Shown here: piece after piece, positions 5,784 through 12,951 of the stretch
Numbering within the stretch: the stretch's first letter is position 1
How the letters are laid out: each line of letters opens with the position of its first letter
Source: UBA6168 sp964442355
GTDB taxonomy: Bacteria; Bacteroidota; Bacteroidia; Chitinophagales; Saprospiraceae
Direction: 5' to 3'
Assembly (NCBI GenBank): GCA_964442355.1
Contig: CAYTZS010000128.1
Span: 1-16,027, forward strand
DNA: 16,027 bases
Program-made: the position numbers and the translations under genes
Notes under the pieces: model-generated
Database searches by the model: none
What the model saw: the letters and a program-made list of their open reading frames with translations, nothing else
What the model was told of the DNA's origin: nothing

Positions 5784-8132
5784 TCACTTTACCACAACCT
5801 TCCCAGTAGCGATGCCCCTTCCCGCATTGTCCACCCTGAAGTAATACACCCCACTCGAAAGCCCCGTACCATCAAAGCGACAAATATCGCCAGTGAACCG
5901 CATGGACTTGACAGGGCGGCCCTGTTGGTCAAAAACGGTCAACATGCCATCGCTGATTTCAACGCCTTTGAATCGGAAATTGGTCATAGTCTCAAGCGGA
6001 TTGGGAAACACCTCCATTTCAGCGCCATTTGCCAGCATATTGGTAGCAGCAACCTCCACCAAGAAGTTCTCGCCAAGCGTGTGCAGCGTGCGGTTGGTGA
6101 TGATGGGTTCATTGAAGTCGAAGAAGATGGCGGCTTCGTTTTCGATGGTCGTGCCAAGTGGCAGGTCTGGCTTTTGGGCAATGCTGAACTTCACGAACCC
6201 ATGCGACAGCAGCTCGTTCACGTTGCTGTCGGGCAGCATAATGTCAGCAAACAGGAACTTTACCCTGCCCTCACCGTGCAGCAAGAACTCAAAGGGATGG
6301 CTACTGCCCAAAAGCCGGAGCGTTGCCGGGTCGAGTGAAGCAGGCAGCTCATCAATGATGACGATGTTAAAGGCAGTATCGGTGCCCGTGTTCTGGAAAC
6401 GGATGGTATAGGTGATGTCCTGTCCCCGCTCAATATAATGCTCGTCTTCCACGCCCAAAGGCAGCCCCGTCTTGTCGTTGGGGTCGTAGGAGCCGATGTT
6501 TGGTTGGCAGTCCAAGTCCTCGTAAGGCTTGCCGTCGGCCATCGGGAAGAGGTTCACGAAACCGAGGCTGACCGTGCCGTTGCCGTTGGTGCCACAGCCT
6601 TCCACCGTAGCACTGGCAAAGGTCTCGAACGGATGGAAAGCCGCCTCGGCCGCTTCGAGCCGCCAAGTAGCGCCGTTGGCAGGCACCGTCACCGTGCGGG
6701 TTTCGCCTTGTTCGAGCAGCAGGTCATCCACCGACATCTGAATCATCACGTCTTCAATGACCACATATTCCACAGGCTCCGTCATGTCCTCGCCCGTATT
6801 GGTGATGGTGAAAAGTATTTCGTCGCCAACACATTCACCCGTTACTACCAAATCGGCGCCACTCCAGAGCGGGCTTGGCGGCACACATGAGCTATCAGGG
6901 TAAACATGGGCGTAGGTGCAGTGCGTCTGGCCCAATTCAGCGTCGCAGCTCAACAAGAAGGTGAGCCAGAAACCACCACATTCGTTTACGTCAACGTCAC
7001 CTAGCTCAAACGTGTAAGTATTGCCATTAACCAAAGTCCAGGGCAGCGTACTCGTCACATTGGTGAAAAAAGAGTCCAGTGTAATTTCTAAAGAAGCATC
7101 CGTTGCAGGTAGGGTTCCTTGGTTGCAGTATTGCACAAAATAAGCGTTCTCGAAGCAGCGCCGAAGAAACGTCGTGGAAAGCTCGACCTCCATTGCTGGG
7201 CATTCAGCAACGGGTTGCACTGCAAAGTCCACATTGTTTACCGGCAACAAACCCGCCGTCACGCCAAGGATGGTTTCCGTGCAAGCTTCCCAGTTCAGGT
7301 TAGGCTGGATGACCTGTACATCATAAGTGCCTTCCGGCAAATAGATATTGTAAACACCGGTTTCCTGTGTGGAGCCATAATAGGTACCATTGGCGCCTAC
7401 TGCCCGCACTTTCCAGTTTTGGAGCGGAGTATCGCCAACGGTTTCGGTACATGTCGCATCCACATCATGGAAAATATTCCCATTGATATTGGACATGAAT
7501 GCCGTGTTGGGATTGAGCGTAGTTATCGCCGTGCCGTTGACATCTCCAACTTTAATAGCGATGAAGTCAAGCCCCGGTATATCTGCATTAACATCATTGA
7601 CCCCAACCGTTTCAGGTAAAGCAGAAGCAAATGGGTTTGTGGGGTCAGGGAAAGCATAACTGGCTTCCACAAATCGCCAGGAGCTATTATTCGGAAAGCT
7701 CTGAATAATGACCCAAATAAGGTTCCTAATTTCAACAATATCAAATGCCGAGATAGTACTAGAACTGTTGACATCTGCTGCGATGATTTTATATGGCGAG
7801 TCCAAGGCTCCAATACCCTGAATATGATTCGTTATCTTGACCATATCAAAGGTGCTAACCCCGTTAAGCGGATCAGCATTGTAGTATGGTACGACGTTGA
7901 AATCACTGCCCGCAGGCACCACTAATTCGTAATAGCCATTGGCATCTGTAACCGTAACAGCACCGCTTGGCAGGTCAGTACCAACGCTAACGCCACTCAC
8001 AGGCGCTCCATCTTCTGTCATGATGGTGCCAGACACCGTGAACTGTGACCAGCCAACTTGAACCGACGAGAGCACCAACAAGAGCGCAAAGCACATTTTC
8101 ATTTTTAGCATTGTAAAGAGATTCGGACGCAT
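5784..8132 (-). CDS. T9SS-exported multidomain protein with dockerin-like and DUF11-like regions
   Basis: The 782-residue product has a signal peptide (hydrophobic core FALLLVLSSVQVGWS, ending near residue 30). ATGs at 8132, 8111 and 8102 would all keep it; the first is used here. A carboxypeptidase-regulatory-like beta domain (31-82, VSGTIMTEDGAPVSGVSV) is followed by two dockerin-like helices with Asp/Asn loops (about 86-140, GVSTFDMVKITNHI and TISAFDIVEIRNLI). A second Cna-B-like domain lies at about 214-305. After a cysteine-containing middle part comes the SYDPNDK and YTIRFQNTGTDTAFNIVI region of a DUF11-like domain. The last 75 or so residues form a type A T9SS sorting domain (EVFPNPLE, then LTVFDQQGRPV, GLSSGVYYFRV, KVVVK). 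It is expected to be carried over the outer membrane and anchored or released. A structural or adhesive role is likely; no enzyme domain is seen. Confidence 0.87.
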   Translation of the reverse strand: MRPNLFTMLKMKMCFALLLVLSSVQVGWSQFTVSGTIMTEDGAPVSGVSVGTDLPSGAVTVTDANGYYELVVPAGSDFNVVPYYNADPLNGVSTFDMVKITNHIQGIGALDSPYKIIAADVNSSSTISAFDIVEIRNLIWVIIQSFPNNSSWRFVEASYAFPDPTNPFASALPETVGVNDVNADIPGLDFIAIKVGDVNGTAITTLNPNTAFMSNINGNIFHDVDATCTETVGDTPLQNWKVRAVGANGTYYGSTQETGVYNIYLPEGTYDVQVIQPNLNWEACTETILGVTAGLLPVNNVDFAVQPVAECPAMEVELSTTFLRRCFENAYFVQYCNQGTLPATDASLEITLDSFFTNVTSTLPWTLVNGNTYTFELGDVDVNECGGFWLTFLLSCDAELGQTHCTYAHVYPDSSCVPPSPLWSGADLVVTGECVGDEILFTITNTGEDMTEPVEYVVIEDVMIQMSVDDLLLEQGETRTVTVPANGATWRLEAAEAAFHPFETFASATVEGCGTNGNGTVSLGFVNLFPMADGKPYEDLDCQPNIGSYDPNDKTGLPLGVEDEHYIERGQDITYTIRFQNTGTDTAFNIVIIDELPASLDPATLRLLGSSHPFEFLLHGEGRVKFLFADIMLPDSNVNELLSHGFVKFSIAQKPDLPLGTTIENEAAIFFDFNEPIITNRTLHTLGENFLVEVAATNMLANGAEMEVFPNPLETMTNFRFKGVEISDGMLTVFDQQGRPVKSMRFTGDICRFDGTGLSSGVYYFRVDNAGRGIATGKVVVK

Positions 8133-8238
8133 GGGATAATTTTTTTAGTAGTTAAAAATCTTTGACGCTACAAAACTGTGGCGAGCGATGGGCTTCAGCA
8201 AAAACAAATTTTGGGTTTTGTCTTTTATTTTTAGAGTT

Positions 8239-8253
8239 ACTTTTTAAAAAAGT
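8239..8253. repeat. 15-base AT-rich palindrome upstream of the helical-repeat gene
   Basis: ACTTTTT, one central A, then AAAAAGT form a perfect palindrome in the AT-rich gap between the divergent T9SS and helical-repeat genes (8133-8347). Such a gap should hold two promoters, but I found only imperfect -7 candidates (for example TATTTTG at 8267-8273). The palindrome could be a protein-binding site or simply a consequence of A/T tracts. Confidence 0.3.
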
Positions 8254-8347
8254 GTTATTTTTACTGTATTTTGCCCATTCTTTTGTCTCCGATTTTTTTG
8301 ATAAAAGAAGACCCCTAAACATCAAAAAAAGCCATTCAATCGTAAAA

Positions 8348-9745
8348 ATGGAAAAATCACGGCTTGTACAGCTACTTCGCACCCTCACCAAGCAGGAGCA
8401 ACGGGATTTCAGGCGCTTCTTGCAGTCTCCGTTTTTCAGCCGAAGGGCTGAGGCCGTGCTGCTCTACGACCTTCTGGAAAAGCACCTAAAAGCCAGCAAG
8501 CCAGCACCTGAGAAGGAAGCCGCCTACGCCGCCATCTTTCCCGGTGAGCCGTTCGACGACCATCGCCTGCGGATGCTGATGAGCCATTTGTTCCAGTTGG
8601 CGGGGCAGTTCCTGGCTGTACAGGATTTCTTGGCGGACGAAGCGCAGCCCCTCATGCAATTGGGACAGGTATTGCGCAAGCGAAAACTGGCCACCCTCTT
8701 CTCGCAAGCCTCCGCCGACCTTGCTCAGAAGCTGGACAATCAGCCCTACCGCAACGCCGATTTTTACCAAAACACGTACCTCGCTTCGCTTGAAAAATAT
8801 CGTACAGCTTACGACATGCGGGAAGTGGAAAGCCAGCAATTGCAGGCGCTTTCGGACGAACTGGATACGGCTTTCCTCGCCCGAAAGCTCTGGCAAGCAT
8901 GTTTCCTGCTCTCCCACGAGGCCGTGTCGAATACCAGCTACGACTTCGGCTTGCTAGACGAGGCACTGCGCTTTGCCGAACGCAGCGGTGCGCTTGATAC
9001 TCCCGCCATCGCCATTTACTACCATTGCTACCGGGCGCTCACCAACCCCGATTCGCCTGCGTTTTTCCAGATTTTCAAGGCGCTGGTGCTCCGACACGGT
9101 GGGCTGTTCCCAGCGGAGGAGGTGCGTGACCTTTATATTTTGGCCATCAATTTCTGCATCCGGCGCTACAATGCGGGCAACCAGCAGTACCTGCATGACC
9201 AGTTTGATTTCTACAAGGACGGCCTGCGGCATGGCTATTTCCTCACAGACGGCGAGCTCTCCCGCTACACCTACCAGAACGCCGTGACCAGCGGCCTTGT
9301 CATGCGGGAATTTGACTGGGTGGAGCAGTTCATCCACAGTTACCGTGACAAATTGGCAGCGCCGTACCAAGAAAGCGTTTTTAGCTTCAACCTCGCACGG
9401 CTGTGCTACGAAAAGAAGCAGTTTGACCAAGCGCTGCCCCTGCTCCAACTGGCAGAATACAAAGACCTGCTGCTCAACCTCGCTGCCAAGACCCTGCAAC
9501 TGAAAATCTATTTCGAGTTGGATGAAATTGACCTGCTGGAAGCACATCTTTCTGCATTCAAGACCTTTCTGCGACGCAAAAAAGAGCTTGGCTATCACCG
9601 AGAGAACTACCTAAATACCATCCAATTTACTCGGAAACTACTGGAAATCAACCCCTTCGACAAGGAGGCTCGGTCGGCCCTTCGGGCGGAAATCGAAGCA
9701 GCGAAAAACGTGGGGGAGAAGGAGTGGCTGCTGGGACAAGCGTGA
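8348..9745 (+). CDS. Uncharacterised helical-repeat (TPR-like) protein
   Basis: The 465-residue protein has no signal peptide or membrane segment and looks almost wholly alpha-helical. The N-terminal block, LVQLLRTLTKQEQRDFRRFL followed by QSPFF and VLLYDLLEKHL, resembles the opening of a family of Bacteroidota proteins without assigned function. The rest has repeated 30-40 residue helical pairs (for example FNLARLCYEKKQFDQALPLL near the C-terminal third), like TPR solenoids that bind other proteins. The ATG at 8348 is chosen because the conserved block starts right after it; the open frame reaches back to 8162 through AT-rich sequence with no coding character. The gene precedes the HtrA-like protease by 95 bases and may share its transcript. 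No enzymatic motif is visible and its role is unknown. Confidence 0.75.
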   Translation: MEKSRLVQLLRTLTKQEQRDFRRFLQSPFFSRRAEAVLLYDLLEKHLKASKPAPEKEAAYAAIFPGEPFDDHRLRMLMSHLFQLAGQFLAVQDFLADEAQPLMQLGQVLRKRKLATLFSQASADLAQKLDNQPYRNADFYQNTYLASLEKYRTAYDMREVESQQLQALSDELDTAFLARKLWQACFLLSHEAVSNTSYDFGLLDEALRFAERSGALDTPAIAIYYHCYRALTNPDSPAFFQIFKALVLRHGGLFPAEEVRDLYILAINFCIRRYNAGNQQYLHDQFDFYKDGLRHGYFLTDGELSRYTYQNAVTSGLVMREFDWVEQFIHSYRDKLAAPYQESVFSFNLARLCYEKKQFDQALPLLQLAEYKDLLLNLAAKTLQLKIYFELDEIDLLEAHLSAFKTFLRRKKELGYHRENYLNTIQFTRKLLEINPFDKEARSALRAEIEAAKNVGEKEWLLGQA

Positions 9746-9773
9746 ATGCCATTTTGTCCGAAAAAACCATTTG

Positions 9774-9800
9774 GAATGATTTTCAACGCTCCAATCATTC
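9774..9800. other. Small inverted repeat between helical-repeat and protease genes
   Basis: GAATGATT (9774-9781) and AATCATTC (9793-9800) form a perfect 8-bp stem with an 11-base loop. It is AT-rich, so the stem would be weak, and no T tract follows. It could be a weak transcript end or an operator. Confidence 0.3.
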
Positions 9801-9840
9801 TTCAAAAACAAAACAGAAAGCCGGCACAAAAAGCCCGGAT

Positions 9841-10851
9841 ATGTCAACATCGAATCAAACCCCTCAAACAAATCAAACCCTTCAAACAAATCAGACTCTT
9901 CACCCCGATGCCCTTTTGCTCGATGCCTATTCCCGAACGGTGGTGGGCGTCTCGCAGACGGTCAGCCCATCCGTGGTGCAAATCAAGGTGGTGAAAAAGC
10001 CCAAGCCACAAGCCCGACAGGGACAACAGCCCTTCGGTACGGGCAGCGGCTTCATCATTTCTTCCGATGGATTTATCGTCACCAACAGCCATGTGGTGAA
10101 CGGTGCCGAGAAAATCGAAGTGGTGCTGCAAGATGGCCGGGAGTACCACGGCAAGCTCGTCGGCGACGACCCCGCCACCGACCTTGCCCTGCTTCAAATC
10201 AATGGTAACGGCCTCCGCTCCGTCCGTTTCGGCGACAGTGAGGGCCTGCAAGTCGGCCAACTCGCCGTGGCCATCGGCAACCCCTACGGCTTCCAGTACT
10301 CCGTCACGGCGGGCGTCATCAGTGCCCTGGGCCGTACCCTGCGCTCCGAAAGCGGCAGGCTAATTGACGACGTGATTCAGACAGACGCAGCCCTGAACCC
10401 CGGCAACTCCGGCGGCCCGCTGGTTGACAGCTCCGGCCTCGTTATCGGCGTAAATACGGCGGTGATTTTGCCCGCACAGGGGCTTTGCTTCGCCGTGTCG
10501 TCGAGCTTGGCGCAGTACGTGGTCGGCAAGCTCATCATCGAAGGGAAGGTGCGCCGGGGCTTCATCGGCATCAGCGGACAAACTGCGCCCATCAACCCCC
10601 GCTCGGTCAGCCACCACCAGCTGCCCAACAAAACAGGCATCCTCGTGCAAGGCGTTGAACCTACCGGCCCTGCCAGCGGCGGCCTGCTGGTCGGCGACAT
10701 CATCATCGCTTTCGAAGGCCAGACCGTCCAGTCCATTGACGACCTGCACAAGCACCTCGACGAGCGCAGCATCAACCGAATGGTGGAACTGACCCTGCTC
10801 CGCAGTGGGCAAAAAGAAGTTGTGGCGCTGAGGCCCAAAGAAATGAAGTGA
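9841..10851 (+). CDS. HtrA/DegP-like trypsin-type serine protease with one PDZ domain
   Basis: The 336-residue protein carries the HtrA catalytic triad: H84 in VTNSHVV, D114 in ATDLALL and S190 in NPGNSGGP. A single PDZ domain (about 240-335, with GILVQGVEPTGPAS and GDIIIAFEGQTVQSIDDL) would bind exposed C-termini of substrates. Such proteases degrade misfolded proteins and are often periplasmic, but no signal peptide or membrane anchor is visible with any start, so this one may be cytoplasmic. The ATG at 9841 is the best start; a GTG at 9724 would overlap the previous gene. Residues 5-19 are NQT/PQT/NQT/LQT/NQT tripeptides encoded by the 9-base repeat at 9852-9905, so the mature enzyme may begin near LHPDALLLDAY. 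If a later start is used, the repeat would be a leader instead. Confidence 0.92.
   Translation: MSTSNQTPQTNQTLQTNQTLHPDALLLDAYSRTVVGVSQTVSPSVVQIKVVKKPKPQARQGQQPFGTGSGFIISSDGFIVTNSHVVNGAEKIEVVLQDGREYHGKLVGDDPATDLALLQINGNGLRSVRFGDSEGLQVGQLAVAIGNPYGFQYSVTAGVISALGRTLRSESGRLIDDVIQTDAALNPGNSGGPLVDSSGLVIGVNTAVILPAQGLCFAVSSSLAQYVVGKLIIEGKVRRGFIGISGQTAPINPRSVSHHQLPNKTGILVQGVEPTGPASGGLLVGDIIIAFEGQTVQSIDDLHKHLDERSINRMVELTLLRSGQKEVVALRPKEMK
9852..9905. repeat. 9-base tandem repeat at the 5' end of the protease gene (word nnnTCAAAC)
   Basis: Six consecutive 9-mers: GAATCAAAC (9852), CCCTCAAAC (9861), AAATCAAAC (9870), CCTTCAAAC (9879), AAATCAGAC (9888) and a degenerate TCTTCACCC (9897). This is the same word as the right arm of the repeat between parA and parB; a 17-base stretch ending CCCTTCAA is identical at 2990-3006 and 9869-9885. 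Here only one orientation is present, so no hairpin forms. The repeat is in frame with the protease and gives a (N/P/L)QT tripeptide repeat. Confidence 0.8.
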
Positions 10852-10878
10852 GTCATTTTGCCTAACTTACACCGGGAA

Positions 10879-10907
10879 TGGAACCCGTCTTTTTCCAGTG
10901 GGTTCCA
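10879..10907. other. Inverted repeat between protease and kinase genes
   Basis: TGGAACCC (10879-10886) and GGGTTCCA (10900-10907) are a perfect 8-bp inverted repeat with a 13-base loop containing TTTTT. It lies between the protease stop and the kinase ATG (10925). With no T tract after the second arm it is not a standard terminator. It could be an operator or mRNA structure in front of the kinase gene. Confidence 0.4.
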
Positions 10908-10924
10908 ACAAAAATTGCAACACC

Positions 10925-11446
10925 ATGCTAATCCTCATCGCAGGTCTGCCCGGCAGCGGCAAGACGACTTTGGCGAGTGCATTTGCCCAAAAATACGGCG
11001 CTGCGCACTTCAACGCTGACCAAATTCGGCGGGAGCTGGGCCTGTGGGGTAGTTACCGTGCCGAGGACAAGGCCCGTGTGTACGACGAACTGCTCGCACG
11101 TTCTCAAGATGCACTGGCGAAGGGCGAAACGGTGGTGGTGGACAGCACTTTTTACCAAGCGGCGCTGCGTAAAAGATTTGAAGCACTGGCAGCAAAACAA
11201 GGGCAAAAACCCCTGTGGGTACTGGCCGCTGCACCCGACGAAACCCTCCGGCAGCGAGTGGCTTCACCCCGTGCCGACAGCGAGGCGAACGAGGCCGTTT
11301 TGGAGAAAATCAAGGCGCAGTTTGAGCCGCTGGAGCCACCATTTTTGACCATTGACACCAGCAGCGGCAGTGCTGAAAAATTGGCGGAGAATATTTACGC
11401 TCATTTGAAAAATGGGTCATGGTATCTTTCCTCTGATAGTGTTTAG
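10925..11446 (+). CDS. P-loop kinase-like protein (AAA_33 / COG0645 type)
   Basis: The 173-residue protein starts MLILIAGLPGSGKTT; the Walker A motif GLPGSGKT spans residues 7-14. FNADQIRRELG (29-39) and VVVDSTF are the substrate- and Mg-binding segments of this family. An Arg-rich lid, VASPRADSEANEAVLEKIKA, follows. Members phosphorylate small molecules, but substrates are mostly unknown. A GTG start at 10898 is possible but would fall inside the inverted repeat, and the family begins at MLILIAG, so ATG 10925 is used. The next gene encodes the APH-like domain often fused to this kinase elsewhere. The stop TAG lies in the first GTTTAG of the repeat at 11441-11508. Confidence 0.85.
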   Translation: MLILIAGLPGSGKTTLASAFAQKYGAAHFNADQIRRELGLWGSYRAEDKARVYDELLARSQDALAKGETVVVDSTFYQAALRKRFEALAAKQGQKPLWVLAAAPDETLRQRVASPRADSEANEAVLEKIKAQFEPLEPPFLTIDTSSGSAEKLAENIYAHLKNGSWYLSSDSV

Positions 11447-11508
11447 AAGGTTTAGGGAGGTTTAGAAGGTTTAAGAAGCGTGGACTAAACCTTCTAAACC
11501 TTATAAAC
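11441..11508. repeat. 9-base phased inverted repeat between the two kinase genes (word GTTTAGAAG)
   Basis: Units GTTTAGAAG (11441), GTTTAGGGAG (11450), GTTTAGAAG (11460) and GTTTAAGAA (11469) are followed, after a short spacer, by the inverted words CTAAAC (11485), CTTCTAAAC (11491) and CTTATAAAC (11500). Within it, 11460-11473 and 11486-11499 are a perfect 14-bp inverted repeat with a 12-base loop. The first unit holds the stop codon of the kinase gene. No T tract follows. About 40 bases separate it from the next start codon. Confidence 0.85.
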
Positions 11509-11548
11509 TTGAACCCCGACAATCAGTTAAAATATTTCACTACGAGAA

Positions 11549-12550
11549 ATGGATAAGAATCAGGTACAGGACATCGTGCAACGTCGTGCTTTCCCAGGCA
11601 ACGGGGAGTCGGCCAAGCTCGTCGAGACGCACATCTCGTGGGTCATCCTGACGCCCGATTTTGCCTTCAAAATCAAGAAGCCCGTCAAGTTCGACTTTCT
11701 CGACTTCAGCACGTTGGCCCTGCGCCAGCAGTTTTGTCGGGAGGAACTGCGGCTGAACCGTCGCCTCGCCCCCGACACCTACCTCGACGTGCTGCCCGTT
11801 GGCAAAAAAGACGGCCAGCTTCAAATCGGCGGGGAGGTGCAGCAACCCGAAGACTTTGCCGTGTGGATGCGCCGGGAAAGTGATGAGCGCCAACTCGACA
11901 GGCTGCTGCTTGCTGGCAGTGTGAAGCCTGACGACCTGCGGCCACTTGCTCACAAATTGGCCGTTTTTCACCGTCAACAGGTGTTGCGCCAGCCAGCACC
12001 CAACACGGCAACCTTGGCAGCTGACTTTGCCGATTTGTTTCACCATGAAAAGGCATTGACGGAACTGCTGGGTGCCAGTGTACGCCCACTTCTGCTTAAA
12101 CTGCGGGAAGCCCTCCCCCACTTCGTGGCCCAACATGCCGAACGGTTGAAGGCCCGCAGCCAAGCGGGGCTTTGGGTGGATGGCCACGGCGACCTCCACG
12201 CCCGAAACATTTTCCTCACCGAGCCACCCGTCATTTTCGATTGCATCGAGTTCGACCCGCACCTGCGCCGCCTCGACGTGCTGAACGAGCTGGCGTTCCT
12301 CTGCATGGACTTCGACCATTTCGGGCGCCCCGACCTCGCCGAAGCCTTCCTCCGTTATTATCAAGAAGAACATGCCTGCATGACTGACCCAGCTGACGAG
12401 TCGCTGTTCCTTTTTTTCAAAGCTTACCGTGCCAATGTCAGGCTGAAAGTGACCTTGCTGGGAGGGCTAAACAGCCCCAGCGCCAGAGAAGCGGCACAAG
12501 CCTACTGGCGGTTGATTGGCGAGTATTGGGAACGTTTTTCCGCAGTTTAG
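11549..12550 (+). CDS. Aminoglycoside-phosphotransferase-like kinase (COG2187 type)
   Basis: The 333-residue protein has the APH/choline-kinase-type fold. WVILTPDFAFKIKKPVKFDF (31-50) carries the nucleotide-binding lysine region, DGHGDLHARNIF (212-223) is the catalytic loop with D215 and N220, and IFDCIEFD (229-236) holds the metal-binding D231. The pattern HGDLHxxNI and FDxIEF followed by DVLNELAFLCMDFD is that of COG2187. In many bacteria this domain is fused to a COG0645 P-loop kinase in one protein of unknown substrate; here the P-loop partner is the preceding gene. It is more probably a metabolic or stress-related kinase than an antibiotic-resistance enzyme. No signal peptide; cytoplasmic. 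Confidence 0.87.
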   Translation: MDKNQVQDIVQRRAFPGNGESAKLVETHISWVILTPDFAFKIKKPVKFDFLDFSTLALRQQFCREELRLNRRLAPDTYLDVLPVGKKDGQLQIGGEVQQPEDFAVWMRRESDERQLDRLLLAGSVKPDDLRPLAHKLAVFHRQQVLRQPAPNTATLAADFADLFHHEKALTELLGASVRPLLLKLREALPHFVAQHAERLKARSQAGLWVDGHGDLHARNIFLTEPPVIFDCIEFDPHLRRLDVLNELAFLCMDFDHFGRPDLAEAFLRYYQEEHACMTDPADESLFLFFKAYRANVRLKVTLLGGLNSPSAREAAQAYWRLIGEYWERFSAV

Positions 12551-12951
12551 GCCCGATTGGTTCCACAAGTGCATCTTCCATGCAAACCACCGACCATTGA
12601 AACTGGTGGCGAAAAAGGTCTTGCCAATTGCATTTCCGACTAAATCACGTTGAAAACTTGCGAAACAAAACCAAAGCAGTAAATTCGCATCCAAGAGTAG
12701 AATAATTGAGCTGAATTTAAAACTGCTATGCTCACACATCCATTCTGCTCGCCTCCTGAAGAGAATTACAAGGGATTTAAACGAACTGCAACCTTTTTGA
12801 GTAGTCAAAAATGGCAATGCTATTTTGTGGTTGCCAGCATTGGGTTCGAATGTGAAATTGCACAGTTGTGGTCAACAACAATTGAATAAAGATTTGCATC
12901 AGGAGCTAGATTTCTCCGTCCAATATTATTTTAATAGCTAAACCAATTTTT
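12551..12951. other. Gene-poor stretch before the large secreted protein
   Basis: About 400 bases of lower GC than the flanking genes. The largest plus-strand frame is 12728-12889 (53 codons, MLTHPFCSPPEENYKGF onward), which has a hydrophobic middle (CYFVVASIGF) but no recognisable family or start signal. A 116-codon minus-strand frame overlaps the phosphotransferase gene and looks random. Short inverted pairs are present (CAATGC near 12813 with GCATTG near 12838). A promoter candidate for the next gene is at 12866-12896. Confidence 0.4.
12866..12896 (+). promoter_or_regulatory. Possible promoter of the large secreted protein gene
   Basis: TTG at 12866-12868, a 20-base spacer, then AAGATTTG at 12889-12896, one mismatch from TAnnTTTG. 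Transcription would start near 12903, about 50 bases before the ATG at 12952. Confidence 0.4.

Noticed and set aside
11549..12550. Antibiotic-resistance aminoglycoside kinase
   Set aside because: The motifs and its P-loop neighbour fit the COG2187/COG0645 pair of unknown substrate, not the APH(3') resistance enzymes; no mobile element is near.
12851..12864. TGTGAAATTGCACA, resembling a CRP site
   Set aside because: The half-sites are two bases too close and the right half lacks TCACA; no support for a CRP site.
12728..12889. 53-codon plus-strand frame in the gap before the large secreted protein
   Set aside because: No start signal, family pattern or conserved feature; it overlaps the promoter candidate of the next gene.
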